A stretch of DNA of 64,000 nt from Maricaulis sp036231565. Lineage in GTDB: Bacteria; Pseudomonadota; Alphaproteobacteria; Caulobacterales; Maricaulaceae. The stretch is taken from assembly GCA_036231565.1 (NCBI GenBank), contig JAZAHA010000048.1, positions 36,919 to 100,918 of the forward strand, read 5' to 3'. Made by a program: the position numbers and the translations under genes. The notes under the pieces are model-generated. The model was not told the origin of the DNA, searched no databases, and saw only the letters and a list, made by a program, of their open reading frames with translations. Of this stretch, positions 34,374 through 44,021 are shown piece after piece. The number at the start of each line of letters is the position of its first letter. The stretch's first letter is position 1.

Positions 34374-35189
34374 ATGCAGGACACTGATTTCGACAAAATG
34401 CTGCAATCCTCGGACCCGGACCGGCGCCTAGCGGCGCTGTTCGCGCCAGCGGATGTGCGTGCGCGTCTCTTCGCGCTCTACGCCTTCAATCAGGAGATCG
34501 GGCGAGTTGCCGAAGCGACCTCGGAAGGCATGATCGGCGAGATGAAGCTGACCTGGTGGCACGACGCGGTCGCCGACCTGTATGCTGACACCCCCAAGGT
34601 CCGCCGCCACGCCGTCACGGAGGGGCTGGCTGAGCTGACTGGCATGATTTCCCTTGAGGATCTGCAGGGGCTGATCGATGCCCGTTTCGACGATATCTCC
34701 GCGCGGCCCTATGCGTCGCTCGATGCATTGCTCGACTATGTCGACGCAACCGCCGGCCGGCTGATGAGCCTGGCTCTGCGCCTGTGCGAAGCGGAACTGG
34801 CGCCCGAAACCCTGCAGGCTGCGGGACGGGCCTGGGGGTTGACCGGGCTGTTGCGGGCCTTCCCCGTCCGGGCGAAAATCGGACGGGCACCGGTCGGTGG
34901 CGATGATCTGACTGCTGCCGGCGCGACGCCGGCGATGCTGGCGCAGGGGTTGGGTGAAGAAAAGGTGAGGCGCGCGGTCATGCCGGTTCGACGGGCTGCC
35001 GAAAAAGCGCTGGCCGAGCTCAGGGCCGCCGGTCCCCTGCCAGCTGCCGCATTGCCGGCAACCGGCTATGCGTTTCTGGCGCGGGGATATCTGGATGCCT
35101 TGCCGGAAAACCCTTACTTCATCGCGCCGGAGCGTTCGCTCCTTGCCCGCCAGTTGCGCCTGACCTGGCTGTCGCTGACGGGACAGTGA
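34374..35189 (+). CDS. Squalene/phytoene synthase-like protein, NDUFAF6 type
   Basis: A 271-residue protein of the squalene/phytoene synthase fold (FALYAFNQEIGRVAEATSE, then GEMKLTWWHDAVADLY and LLDYVDATAGRLMSLALRL). The Asp-rich motifs for prenyl-diphosphate binding are degraded, which matches the NDUFAF6 branch, a complex I assembly factor in mitochondria, rather than a true synthase. The gene is often found between secF and trmFO in Alphaproteobacteria. The assembly role in bacteria is inferred. Confidence 0.82.
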   Translation: MQDTDFDKMLQSSDPDRRLAALFAPADVRARLFALYAFNQEIGRVAEATSEGMIGEMKLTWWHDAVADLYADTPKVRRHAVTEGLAELTGMISLEDLQGLIDARFDDISARPYASLDALLDYVDATAGRLMSLALRLCEAELAPETLQAAGRAWGLTGLLRAFPVRAKIGRAPVGGDDLTAAGATPAMLAQGLGEEKVRRAVMPVRRAAEKALAELRAAGPLPAAALPATGYAFLARGYLDALPENPYFIAPERSLLARQLRLTWLSLTGQ

Positions 35190-35275
35190 CATTTCCGGCT
35201 GCAGCACTAGAGTTGAAGCGGCGCACGGGATGGCTCATCACGGAGCGCTGAATCGACATCAACGGAGAAGACGAC

Positions 35276-35971
35276 ATGTTTCACGCCCTCATCACCGGTG
35301 CCAATCGCGGTCTCGGCCTCGAGCACGCCCGGCAATTGCTGGAGCGGGGCTGGCATGTCACGGCAGCGGTGCGCGATCCGGAGGCTGCCAGCGAGCTGAA
35401 GGCCCTGCCGCAGGGCGAGGGCAAGCTGGACGTGGTGGCCTATGACGCCACGGACCTTGAGGCGCCGAAGCGCCTGGCCGATGAAATCGACGGTCCGGTC
35501 GATCTCCTGTTTGCCAATGCCGGGATGATGTCGCCGGAAACGCGCAGCTTCGGCAGCGCGGCCGGCGAGGCCATGGCGCTGGAATTCCGGGTCAACACCA
35601 TCGCGCCGCTGGCCCTGGTCGAGGCGTTCGCCGACAAGGTGGCCGCTTCGGAGATGAAAGTGGTCGCCCTGCAATCCTCGCGCATGGGCTCGATTGCCGA
35701 CAATGGATCCGGCGGGGGCTACGGCTATCGCGGCTCCAAGGCAGCACTGAACGCCATCGGCAAGTCGCTCAGCCAGGATCTCGCCGATCGCGGCATCGTC
35801 GTCCTGATCCTGCACCCGGGCTGGGTGCGCACCGATATGGGTGGTCCGAACGGTCAGCTTACGGTGCAGGAAAGTGTGGAAGGCCAACTGGACCTGATCG
35901 CCCGCGCCTATGGCAATCCGGCGATGTCCGGCCGGTTCTTCCACGTCTCCGGCCAGGACCTGCCCTGGTAG
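35276..35971 (+). CDS. Short-chain dehydrogenase/reductase
   Basis: A 231-residue classical-type SDR. The cofactor motif is TGANRGLG at residues 8-15, the NAG motif is FANAGMM, and the catalytic Ser and Tyr-Lys are in ALQSSRMGSI and YGYRGSKAALN. PGWVRTDMGG near the end resembles the C-factor/sniffer subgroup. An NAD(P)H-dependent oxidoreductase of unknown substrate. Its stop codon lies in the loop of a 12-bp stem. Confidence 0.9.
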   Translation: MFHALITGANRGLGLEHARQLLERGWHVTAAVRDPEAASELKALPQGEGKLDVVAYDATDLEAPKRLADEIDGPVDLLFANAGMMSPETRSFGSAAGEAMALEFRVNTIAPLALVEAFADKVAASEMKVVALQSSRMGSIADNGSGGGYGYRGSKAALNAIGKSLSQDLADRGIVVLILHPGWVRTDMGGPNGQLTVQESVEGQLDLIARAYGNPAMSGRFFHVSGQDLPW

Positions 35972-35982
35972 GGCAGGTCCTG
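35954..35982. terminator. 12-bp stem overlapping the SDR stop codon
   Basis: CAGGACCTGCCC-TGGTA-GGGCAGGTCCTG, a perfect 12-bp stem with a 5-nt loop that contains the TAG of the SDR gene. It separates the SDR gene from the convergent S9 peptidase gene (stop at 35993) and probably blocks transcription in both directions. Confidence 0.55.
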
Positions 35983-35992
35983 CTGTGGCGGG

Positions 35993-37924
35993 CTATTCGC
36001 CGATATGTTCGGCGAGGAAGCGTTCCATCTGTGTGAAGACGGCCTCGCGTACCTCCGTCTGCATCAGCCAGTGATCGCCATTATCCAGCTCGATCAGTTC
36101 CGAGTCGGCGCCGGCTTGCTCCAGCTCTCGCTGCATGATGCGGCTCTGGTCCACCGGCACGACGGAGTCGTCGAGGCCGTGGATCATCAGGATCGGAATG
36201 CGGACATTCCCGGCATGGTGTGACGGAGAGACGGCCCGCATGGTTGCGTCCAGTTCTCCCAGATCGTCGCCGGCAAACCGTTCGGCCCAGGACGATACAA
36301 ACCAGTGATCCCGGCCGTACCGGTCCCGGGTATAGTCAATCATTGCCGGAAGGTCGCTGACACCGGCAATCGCGATCGCACAACTGTAGAGATCGGGCGT
36401 GTAAGTCGCACCTGCGAGCGCGGCATAACCGCCATAGCTTGCGCCCACGATGCAGACCCGTTCGGGATCCGCGATGCCGTTCGATACAAGATGCTGAACG
36501 GCGTCGGTGAGATCATGTTGCATGACGCCGGTGCCCCAGCCGCCATGGCCGGCCTCGATCCAGGCGTAGCCATAGCCCGCGGACCCGCGGAAGTTTGGTT
36601 GGATGACGGCGTACCCGCGCGAGGCAATGAAGTGCGCGAAACTGTCAAAGCCCGCGATATCGCGCGCCTCCGGACCGCCATGGGGGAGGATGACAGTCGG
36701 GTAGGGACCGTCGCCTTCCGGCAGGGTGAGGTAGGCCTCCACCTGCACGTCATCGCGGGTTGTATAGGTGATCTTCTCGCGCGGCTGCAGCACGCCGCCG
36801 GACAGTTCCGGACGCGATTGCCCGATCGGGTATATGGCTGAAGCGCCGCGATCATAGATCAGGTAGGCCGGCGGTTCGGAGGTGCTTTCCGTCGCAACAA
36901 GTATGCGGGCCCGCTCCTCATCCCAGCTCTGGATTTGCGGGTTCTGGCCGGGCAGCGATGCGTCGAGGTCGGCCTGTACCTGGGCAAAGTCGTCGTCGAA
37001 CCAGCGCGTCTGCAGGAAATCCTCATACCAGCTGACCCCCACAATGGCGTTGGTATAGGGATCAACGACGATCTGGCTGAGGTCGTATTCCTCGTGCAGG
37101 AACAGCGTGTCGACGATCTCTCCGCTGTCCAGCGAGACCTCGAACAGCCCGGACCGGTAGTCGTCATCCCCGGCCTGGCGGGTGGTGTCGACGGCGACGC
37201 GGCCGTCGGGAAGAAGCCCGTTCAGGGAATAGAGCGGGCGGTTGTTTCCATGCAGCTCGGCGACAGCACGCCAGCTGTGGCCATCGGGCAGGAGCACGGC
37301 CTGGTACTGGCGCTGGATATCGAACTCCATACGCGCAAAGACCTCGCTTTCGGAGTCGAGGACCCAGCCGATGGTCGAACGGTCTCCTCGTGCCTCGATG
37401 CGCGTGTTTCCGCTGAGCGGATCGACGGACAGCAGATTGTAATCGAAATCCTCGTCATGCACCGGCATGAGGACGCGGCCGGTTTCCCAGTCGATCCCGG
37501 CAATCGTGCCGGCATTGAGGGTCCGACCGACCTGCCGGCGGTTTCGCAGCAATTGCCGGGCGTCCATGTCGTCCTCGGTATCGAAGGCGACGACCGCACT
37601 GAAGTCCAGCGCGCCGGAAACGCCGAAAACCGATGTGGCCTCGCTCGCTGTCAGCAGGACCACCCGGTTGTCCGCCCAGCGCAACCCGTGTGCACGCATA
37701 TCCGAGATATCCGCGGCCTGGATGGACCGGTCATCAAGACCGAATACGATCAGGACCTGACCGTCCTGGTTTTCACTGGTGAAGGCCACGCGCCGACCGT
37801 CTGGCGACAGCTCTGCATGATGCATGTGCGGCTCGCGAACGAAGCCCTCGATCGGCGCGGGCTGAGCCACCGCAACAGTGCTGATGGCCAGTGCACAGGC
37901 AAGTCCGAGACACTGTCGGATCAT
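35993..37924 (-). CDS. Secreted S9 family prolyl oligopeptidase-like peptidase (copy A)
   Basis: A 643-residue protein from the ATG at 37924, preceded by AAGGGGGG, with a signal peptide ending near AVAQPAP. The N-terminal beta-propeller part starts MHHAELSPDGRRVAFTSENQDG. The C-terminal alpha/beta hydrolase has the nucleophile Ser in VGASYGGYAALAG, Asp in HGLDDSVVP and His in DNGDHWLM. It probably cleaves short peptides in the periplasm. It is a close relative of the next gene upstream, so the two arose by tandem duplication. Confidence 0.92.
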   Translation of the reverse strand: MIRQCLGLACALAISTVAVAQPAPIEGFVREPHMHHAELSPDGRRVAFTSENQDGQVLIVFGLDDRSIQAADISDMRAHGLRWADNRVVLLTASEATSVFGVSGALDFSAVVAFDTEDDMDARQLLRNRRQVGRTLNAGTIAGIDWETGRVLMPVHDEDFDYNLLSVDPLSGNTRIEARGDRSTIGWVLDSESEVFARMEFDIQRQYQAVLLPDGHSWRAVAELHGNNRPLYSLNGLLPDGRVAVDTTRQAGDDDYRSGLFEVSLDSGEIVDTLFLHEEYDLSQIVVDPYTNAIVGVSWYEDFLQTRWFDDDFAQVQADLDASLPGQNPQIQSWDEERARILVATESTSEPPAYLIYDRGASAIYPIGQSRPELSGGVLQPREKITYTTRDDVQVEAYLTLPEGDGPYPTVILPHGGPEARDIAGFDSFAHFIASRGYAVIQPNFRGSAGYGYAWIEAGHGGWGTGVMQHDLTDAVQHLVSNGIADPERVCIVGASYGGYAALAGATYTPDLYSCAIAIAGVSDLPAMIDYTRDRYGRDHWFVSSWAERFAGDDLGELDATMRAVSPSHHAGNVRIPILMIHGLDDSVVPVDQSRIMQRELEQAGADSELIELDNGDHWLMQTEVREAVFTQMERFLAEHIGE

Positions 37925-38026
37925 TGGTATCCCCCCTTGGATCATGACGGTCTTGTAAGGATGATCCCAACGAAACCGGCCGGAATCAAGCATAGTCCCG
38001 AAACCCGGCAGGCCTGGCGGAACTCG

Positions 38027-39979
38027 CTAGTGGCCGATGTGCGCACTCAGGAAAGTCTCTACCGCGCTGTAGACGTCGCGGCGCATCTCCGTGCTTGTCA
38101 GCCAGTGATCGCCATCGTCGAGCGTGATCATTTGGATGTTTCCCCCTGCGCGCCGCAACCCACGTTCCATGATCCGGCTCTGGTCGATCGGTACCACGGT
38201 GTCATTGCGACCGTGGATCAGCAGAACCGGAGCGGTTATCCGGTCGGCATGGGCAGCCGGTGAAACCGCGCGCAGTGTGGCTTGTGTCTGAGCCTCGTCG
38301 CCGTCGGACAGGCGTCGTTCCCAGCTATCGAGAATCCAGTGAGAGGGGCCGTAGCGCTCGCGCACATAGCCCATCATCTCCGGCAGATCGCTGACACCCG
38401 CAATGGAGATGCCGCAGGCGTACAGGTCCGGTGTGAAGGCAAGGCCCGCCAGCGCGGCATAGCCGCCATAGCTCGCACCGACAATGCAGACCCGGTCCGG
38501 ATCGGTAATCCCGGCGCTGACGAGACGGTCAACCGCATCGCTGAGATCGTGCTGCATGACGCCGGTTCCCCATTCGCCGTAGCCGGCTTCCAGCCACCGA
38601 TAGCCATAACCTGAGGACCCCCTGAAGTTCGGCTGCACCACGGCATAGCCCCGCGAGGCAAGGTAGTGCGCGAAATCGTCATAGCCGCCGCGATCGCGGG
38701 CGGCCGGGCCGCCATGCGGCAGAACGACGGTGGGGAAGGGCCCTTCGCCTTCCGGCTGTGTGAGGTAGGCCTCGACAGAGACGCCGTCACGGGCCTCGTA
38801 GCGGATATGCTGGCGCGGTTGCAGGACGTCCAGTGTGATACCGGGATAGGCGGCGCCGAGCAGGTCGATGGACTGTGCGTCGACGTCATAGAGATAATAG
38901 ACCGGCGGCATGTCGCCGGTCTCGGCGACAACAACGAAGCGGGTCCGGTTGCGATCCCAGCTTTGCAGCCGCGCATTCTGGCCGGGCAGGGAGGCGTCTA
39001 TGACGTCTTGCTGCGCAGCGAGATGCGGATCGAACCAGGTGGTTCGCTCGAAATCCTCGATCCAGGCAACGCCGACAACCAGGTTGGTGTAGGGGTCCAT
39101 GACGGTGCGCAGATAGTCGTATTGTGCGTGTTCGAACAGGGCCTCGCCCAACTCCCCGGTTTCCAGCGACAGGACGAACAGGCCGCTCCGCCGGTCCGGT
39201 GCGTTCTGGCCGGGGACCGGCCGTGTCGACACGGCAAGACGGCCGTCCGGCAGGAAGCCGCGCAGGGAATAGGACGGGCGCTCACGCTCGTCCTGATCGA
39301 TCGCAGCCCAGCCACCGCCTTCGCCGGGGATGCGCAGGGTCTGGCGGTTCCGGCTGTTGGAATAGTCGATACGCGCTGCCGGCTGGCCGCTCGCATCCAC
39401 GACCCAATCCCGCGTGTCACGACTGCCGCGGGCTGCAGTCCGGGCTGTCCCTTCTGCGGGATCCACGGAAAGCAGGTTGAGCCGCCGGTCGTCATCGAAG
39501 GCCGGGATCATCAGGCGTCCCGTCTGCGTATCGATACCCGCAATGCCGGCGAGGTTCAGGTTGAGACCGAGCCGGTTCGAACGGCGCAACAGCTGGCGAT
39601 AGGACATGCCGTCGGCTGTGTCGAAGGCCAGCAGGGCGCGATAATCGACCCGGCCCTCCACTCCCCAGATATCGGTCACCTCGCTGGCTGTGAGAAGGAG
39701 GATCCGGTCATTCGCCCAGCGCAGGCCATGCGTGCGCAGTCCGTCGATACGGCTGCCCTGGATCTCGCCGCTGGCCAGGTCGCGAACGATCAGAACAGAA
39801 ACGCCGTCCTGCTCCGTGGTGAAGGCCAGCCGGGTCCCGTCGGGAGACAGCCGGGCATGCCGGAGGTTTGGCGCCTGGATGAAGGCGTCGATACCGGGTG
39901 GTTGGGCCTTCACCGGGAGTGGACACGACGCTATGAGGCCAAATACGGCCAGCGCGGCAAGTATACTGAAACGCGACAT
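38027..39979 (-). CDS. Secreted S9 family prolyl oligopeptidase-like peptidase (copy B)
   Basis: A 650-residue paralogue of the neighbouring copy A, from the ATG at 39979, with signal peptide MSRFSILAALAVFGLIAS and a cleavage region near VKAQPP. The propeller begins LRHARLSPDGTRLAFTTEQDG. The catalytic triad lies in VGASYGGYAALAG, HGRNDTVVP and DDGDHWL. The similarity extends over the whole protein and the order is head to tail. A short hairpin (39985-40000) covers its ribosome site. Confidence 0.92.
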   Translation of the reverse strand: MSRFSILAALAVFGLIASCPLPVKAQPPGIDAFIQAPNLRHARLSPDGTRLAFTTEQDGVSVLIVRDLASGEIQGSRIDGLRTHGLRWANDRILLLTASEVTDIWGVEGRVDYRALLAFDTADGMSYRQLLRRSNRLGLNLNLAGIAGIDTQTGRLMIPAFDDDRRLNLLSVDPAEGTARTAARGSRDTRDWVVDASGQPAARIDYSNSRNRQTLRIPGEGGGWAAIDQDERERPSYSLRGFLPDGRLAVSTRPVPGQNAPDRRSGLFVLSLETGELGEALFEHAQYDYLRTVMDPYTNLVVGVAWIEDFERTTWFDPHLAAQQDVIDASLPGQNARLQSWDRNRTRFVVVAETGDMPPVYYLYDVDAQSIDLLGAAYPGITLDVLQPRQHIRYEARDGVSVEAYLTQPEGEGPFPTVVLPHGGPAARDRGGYDDFAHYLASRGYAVVQPNFRGSSGYGYRWLEAGYGEWGTGVMQHDLSDAVDRLVSAGITDPDRVCIVGASYGGYAALAGLAFTPDLYACGISIAGVSDLPEMMGYVRERYGPSHWILDSWERRLSDGDEAQTQATLRAVSPAAHADRITAPVLLIHGRNDTVVPIDQSRIMERGLRRAGGNIQMITLDDGDHWLTSTEMRRDVYSAVETFLSAHIGH

Positions 39980-40045
39980 CTTTCCCCCCGTCCTCGGGGG
40001 CATTTAAAGGCGGATAGCCGCAAGGCACAACTTACCGATGTGCCA

Positions 40046-41449
40046 TTATTCCGCTTCGCTGTCGCGGATCCAGCCGGCCAGATCCTCCAGTGCACGGGCG
40101 CTGAGCGCCATCTTGCGGGCCGGAGTCTTGGCCTTGCCCTTGATGCGGTTTCCCTCGGCGTCGTGAGTCGGCTGGGCGATGGGCGGGAAGAGGCCGAAAT
40201 TGACATTCATCGGCTGGAACGAACCCTTGCCGCCGTCCAGGTGACCGCCTGTCACGTGAGCAATGAGTGCGCCCAGCGCGGTGGTCGCAGGTGGTGCGTC
40301 GAGCTGACGTCCATGCCTCATAGCGGCAGCATAACGCCCCGCCAGCAGCCCCATAGCGGCACTCTCCACATACCCTTCCACGCCGATCAGCTGGCCGGCG
40401 AAGCGCAGGCGCGGCTGCGACTTCAGGCGCAGCTGGCTGTCGAGCAGTTTCGGCGAGTTCAGGAAAGTGTTGCGGTGGATGCCGCCGAGGCGCGCGAACT
40501 GGGCCTCTTCCAGACCGGGGATCATGCGGAAGATGTCGGTCTGGGCGCCGTATTTCATCTTGGTCTGGAAGCCGACCATGTTGAACAGCGTGCCCAGGGC
40601 GTTGTCCTGGCGCAGCTGCACGATCGCCCAGGGCTTGACGGTGGGATTGTGCGGATTGGTCAGCCCGACCGGTTTCATCGGCCCGTGGCGCAGCGTCTCG
40701 CGGCCGCGTTCGGCCATCACCTCGATCGGCAGGCAGCCGTCGAAATAGGGCGTGTCGGCTTCCCATTCCTTGAACTCGGTCTTCGGTGCCGCCAGCAGGG
40801 CATCGATAAAGGCCTCGTACTGTTCCTTGTCCATCGGGCAGTTGAGATAGGCCTTGCGTTCTGCCTCCGTCTCCCCCTTGTCGTAGCGCGACTGGAACCA
40901 GGCCTTCTCCAGGCTGATGCTCTCGCGGTGGATCACCGGGGCGATGGCGTCGAAGAAGGCCAGCTCGCCCTCGCCGGTCTCCTCCAGGATCGCCTTGGAC
41001 AGGCTGTCCGAAGTGAGGGGGCCGGTGGCGATGATCACACTGTCCCAGTCTTCCGGCGGCAGGCCGGCAATCTCGCCGCGTTCAATGGTGACCAGCGGAT
41101 GTTCGCCCAGGCGTTTCGTGACGGCCTGGGAGAAGGCGTCGCGATCGACCGCCAGTGCGCCGCCGGCGGGCAGGCGGTTATTGTCGCCCTCTTCCATGAT
41201 GATCGAGCCGAGACGCCGCATCTCCTCGTGCAGCAGACCGACCGCATTGGTGCGGTGATCGTCCGAGCGGAAGGAGTTGGAGCAGACCAGTTCGGCCAGC
41301 CCGTCGGTCTTGTGGGCGTCGGTTTCCTTCACGCCGCGCATTTCGTGCAGGATGACGGGAACGCCCTGGCGCACGAGCTGCCAGGTGGCTTCGGAGCCGG
41401 CCATGCCGCCACCGACGACGTGTACGGGTTTCATCGCTTGATCGGTCAT
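40046..41449 (-). CDS. trmFO: Methylenetetrahydrofolate-tRNA-(uracil-5-)-methyltransferase
   Basis: A 467-residue FAD and folate-dependent enzyme that makes m5U54 in the T-loop of tRNA. The FAD-binding motif VHVVGGGMAGSEATWQL lies near the N-terminus, followed by the TrmFO signature TDGLAELVCSNSFRSDD (with the catalytic Cys) and later CLPIEVMAERG and FQTKMKYGAQ. The start is uncertain among ATGs at 41458, 41449 and 41434; none has a good ribosome site. Confidence 0.95.
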   Translation of the reverse strand: MTDQAMKPVHVVGGGMAGSEATWQLVRQGVPVILHEMRGVKETDAHKTDGLAELVCSNSFRSDDHRTNAVGLLHEEMRRLGSIIMEEGDNNRLPAGGALAVDRDAFSQAVTKRLGEHPLVTIERGEIAGLPPEDWDSVIIATGPLTSDSLSKAILEETGEGELAFFDAIAPVIHRESISLEKAWFQSRYDKGETEAERKAYLNCPMDKEQYEAFIDALLAAPKTEFKEWEADTPYFDGCLPIEVMAERGRETLRHGPMKPVGLTNPHNPTVKPWAIVQLRQDNALGTLFNMVGFQTKMKYGAQTDIFRMIPGLEEAQFARLGGIHRNTFLNSPKLLDSQLRLKSQPRLRFAGQLIGVEGYVESAAMGLLAGRYAAAMRHGRQLDAPPATTALGALIAHVTGGHLDGGKGSFQPMNVNFGLFPPIAQPTHDAEGNRIKGKAKTPARKMALSARALEDLAGWIRDSEAE

Positions 41450-41494
41450 GCGCGGCATATCGAGTGCGCACCCCGGGGAGTCAATGGGGCGAGA

Positions 41495-42841
41495 TCAGCG
41501 CTCCGGCTGGTCAGCACTGTCGGCTTCGGCCCGTGGCTGCTTATTCTCCGGCCTTAACACATCGCCGATACGGTCGCGGACGCGCTCTATCGGGGTGTCG
41601 CCGGGGATGGGGCCTTCTGAGCAGACGGCCTGGAGCGCGGCCCATTCGGTCTCGTTGAGCGCCGGCTCGCCGGACCAGCCGATCTGTTCGGCGGCGGCGC
41701 GGGCCCGTTCGGCGCGGGCGCGGGTGTCGGGATGGGTGCGCAGCACGCTGCTCAGCCAGCGCTCCTTGCTGCCGTGACCTGCTTCTGCGGAGGGCTCTGA
41801 AACATCCTCGACCGGCAGGTCGGTGCTGGCGCCCGTGTCCTCGCCCGCATCCTCACTTTCGGCCACTGCGTCGTTGCCCTCGGCCTCGGTCTCGCCTTCC
41901 AGCACCGCCTGCATGCGCTCGAAGAAATCGGCGAGACCGTGCGGGTTCATGTCGGCGGCGACGAGGTATTGCAGCGCATAATCGTCGGCTTCGCTTTCCG
42001 CGCCGCGGGTATGGCGCAGGCTTTCCAGCGTGGCACCGGTGCGGGCGATTTCCTGGCCGGCGCCCGAACCGCCGCCGATCAGGAGTTCCAGCAGCACGCC
42101 GAACCCCATCTCGCGCAATTGTGCCGCCATGACGTGGCGCTGGGCGACATGGGCGGCCTCGTGGGCCAGCACGCCGGCCAGCTCGTCCGGGCTTTCCATC
42201 TCGTCGATCAGCTCGTCGGTGACCAGGATGCGGCCGCCGGGCAGGGCAAAGGCGTTGGGGAAGCCGGCATCGACGATGCGCAGGCGAAATTCGAAGGGCG
42301 AGTCGGAGACGGCATGGAGCCGGGAGCCGAGGCTGTCGAGCGCGGCGCGGGCTTCCTCGCCGGTTTCGCATTCGTCGGTGAACCAGGTGACCATCTGGTT
42401 GGTCTGCTCGCCCATGCGGCGTTCCACATCCAGCGGCACGGCGTGGGCGAGGGGGCGCGACAGGAGGGGCAGGCCGACAAACAGGAAGGCCAGGCTGGCA
42501 ACGGCAATGCCGGTGAGCGCCGCGCCCAGGATCAGCGTGCCGCGCCGCGTCCGGCCAGGCGCGAAGAGCCGCGGGAACCAGGTCCGCAGCACATCCCGGT
42601 CGCTCGCGCCGATCCACAGCCGGGCATCGGACCCCTTTTGGCTGATGACGGCGGCACCGTCCGGCCGGTCGGGCAGGCGACGGAGTTTCGCCACCTGCCA
42701 GCGCACGGCAATACCCTCGCCGTCAAGGGCGAGGGTATTGCCATCCAGCGTCACCGTTACAGCATGAAGACGGGCGCTCTCGCCGTCGGCATAGGTGCCG
42801 GCCAGGGCCGGGCGGGCGGTTGTGTGCGTACTAGATGACAT
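41495..42841 (-). CDS. M48-family membrane-anchored metalloprotease
   Basis: A 448-residue protein from the ATG at 42841, which overlaps the stop of the upstream DUF898 gene by 11 bp. Longer frames are shadows of that gene. An N-terminal small domain is followed by one membrane segment (GTLILGAALTGIAVASLAFLFV), then an M48 zinc protease core with HEAAHVAQRH and the downstream Glu in ESEADDYALQYL. Such proteins resemble BepA/LoiP-type proteases in envelope quality control. The C-terminal part is acidic and then Ala/Arg-rich. Confidence 0.9.
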   Translation of the reverse strand: MSSSTHTTARPALAGTYADGESARLHAVTVTLDGNTLALDGEGIAVRWQVAKLRRLPDRPDGAAVISQKGSDARLWIGASDRDVLRTWFPRLFAPGRTRRGTLILGAALTGIAVASLAFLFVGLPLLSRPLAHAVPLDVERRMGEQTNQMVTWFTDECETGEEARAALDSLGSRLHAVSDSPFEFRLRIVDAGFPNAFALPGGRILVTDELIDEMESPDELAGVLAHEAAHVAQRHVMAAQLREMGFGVLLELLIGGGSGAGQEIARTGATLESLRHTRGAESEADDYALQYLVAADMNPHGLADFFERMQAVLEGETEAEGNDAVAESEDAGEDTGASTDLPVEDVSEPSAEAGHGSKERWLSSVLRTHPDTRARAERARAAAEQIGWSGEPALNETEWAALQAVCSEGPIPGDTPIERVRDRIGDVLRPENKQPRAEADSADQPER

Positions 42842-44021
42842 TGCCGATATCGAATGCGTCCGCCAGTCCTTCGCCGGCCTTGGGTCCGCGATCGGCATTC
42901 TGGCGCACGGCCTCGATGTCGATCTCGCCCTCGGCGTCCAAGCGTTTGAAGATATAGCGCCACAGGCGCAGCTGGGCGACGGGCAGGCCGAAGCCCAGGG
43001 TGAGGGCAATGATCAGGAAATTGGTGACATAGATCCAGCCCAGGCTGAGCGATCTGGCATCGAGGCGGAAGGTCAGGCCTTCCAGCCCGAGGATCTGCGC
43101 CTTGCGTCGAAGCAGCGCGGCGGCATAGGGCAGGCTCGCCAGGCCGACGAAGAGGGCATAGACCAGTGCCAGGCCGTAGATCTTGGCGATCATCATGGCA
43201 TCGGGAATGGGCGGCGTGTCGCCGATATTCTCGAAGCCGCCGAACAGCAGATAAATATAGGCCCAGATGAAGCCCACATAGCCGGCGACGCCGGCAATCC
43301 AGGCTAGCGCGAAGGCGGGGTAGAGCGGTCCGGCCAGACCCTCGTCTTCCTGCAGGATCCGGAACTGGCGGTCGCCGTAGAAGGTCTCGCGCCACAGGCG
43401 GCGGGTCAGGCGCATCTCGGCCGCCGGGGCGTACCAGCCCAGCGTGATCCCGCTCAGCAGGCCATACCCCACCGAGGCCCAGGCATAGGTATTCGCCGAG
43501 CCGGCCTGGCCGAAGCGTATGCCGCGCCAGGTGGTGCGGCTCAGCCGGTAGCGGCGTGCGATCCAGACAGCGAGGCCGAGCAGCCAGGAAAAGAAGATCA
43601 GGATGGGGATGTAGGCGAGGCCGAAGACCAGCATCACGGTTTCCGGCGGCAGCAGAAGCTGGGCCGCGAAGAACACGCCGTAGATGGGCAGGAAGACGAG
43701 CACCATCACCACGATGAAGGAGCGGAACAGCTCCCAGCCCGAGCCGGTATATTCCATCGGCGTGCCGTTGATCGTGGTGGTCGACCAGAGATAACGCCGC
43801 ACCCGTGTGCGGCCCCAGAAGCGCCACAGGGTCAGGGTGACGATGTTCAGGAGCGCGTTCAGGAGGGTGATCGGCAGGATGCCGCCGATCGTGCCGCTCT
43901 GGGCAAAGACCAGGCGTTCGCCGCCGCTTCCGGCCGGTGCGCTGGCAGGTGTCGCCGGTTCAGCGGGCCCGTTCTCATCGGGCACATTGCTGCCGCTGGC
44001 GGGCGTGGGCTCGTCTGTCAT
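42831..44021 (-). CDS. DUF898 (YjgN-like) polytopic membrane protein
   Basis: A 396-residue inner-membrane protein. After a Pro/Ala-rich N-terminus (about 35 residues) it has GTIGGILPITLLNALLNIVTLTLWRFWGRTRVRRYLW, a DUF898 hallmark, then about seven hydrophobic segments. The internal AWIARRYRLSRTTWRGIRFG is also family-typical. Function is unknown. The coupled downstream M48 protease suggests a shared envelope function. Confidence 0.88.
   Translation of the reverse strand: MTDEPTPASGSNVPDENGPAEPATPASAPAGSGGERLVFAQSGTIGGILPITLLNALLNIVTLTLWRFWGRTRVRRYLWSTTTINGTPMEYTGSGWELFRSFIVVMVLVFLPIYGVFFAAQLLLPPETVMLVFGLAYIPILIFFSWLLGLAVWIARRYRLSRTTWRGIRFGQAGSANTYAWASVGYGLLSGITLGWYAPAAEMRLTRRLWRETFYGDRQFRILQEDEGLAGPLYPAFALAWIAGVAGYVGFIWAYIYLLFGGFENIGDTPPIPDAMMIAKIYGLALVYALFVGLASLPYAAALLRRKAQILGLEGLTFRLDARSLSLGWIYVTNFLIIALTLGFGLPVAQLRLWRYIFKRLDAEGEIDIEAVRQNADRGPKAGEGLADAFDIGNVI

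Noticed and set aside
38666..41557. Very long open frame on + (963 codons) opposite the S9 peptidases and trmFO
   Set aside because: It is antisense to three well-supported genes, has no known motif and results from high GC codon bias.
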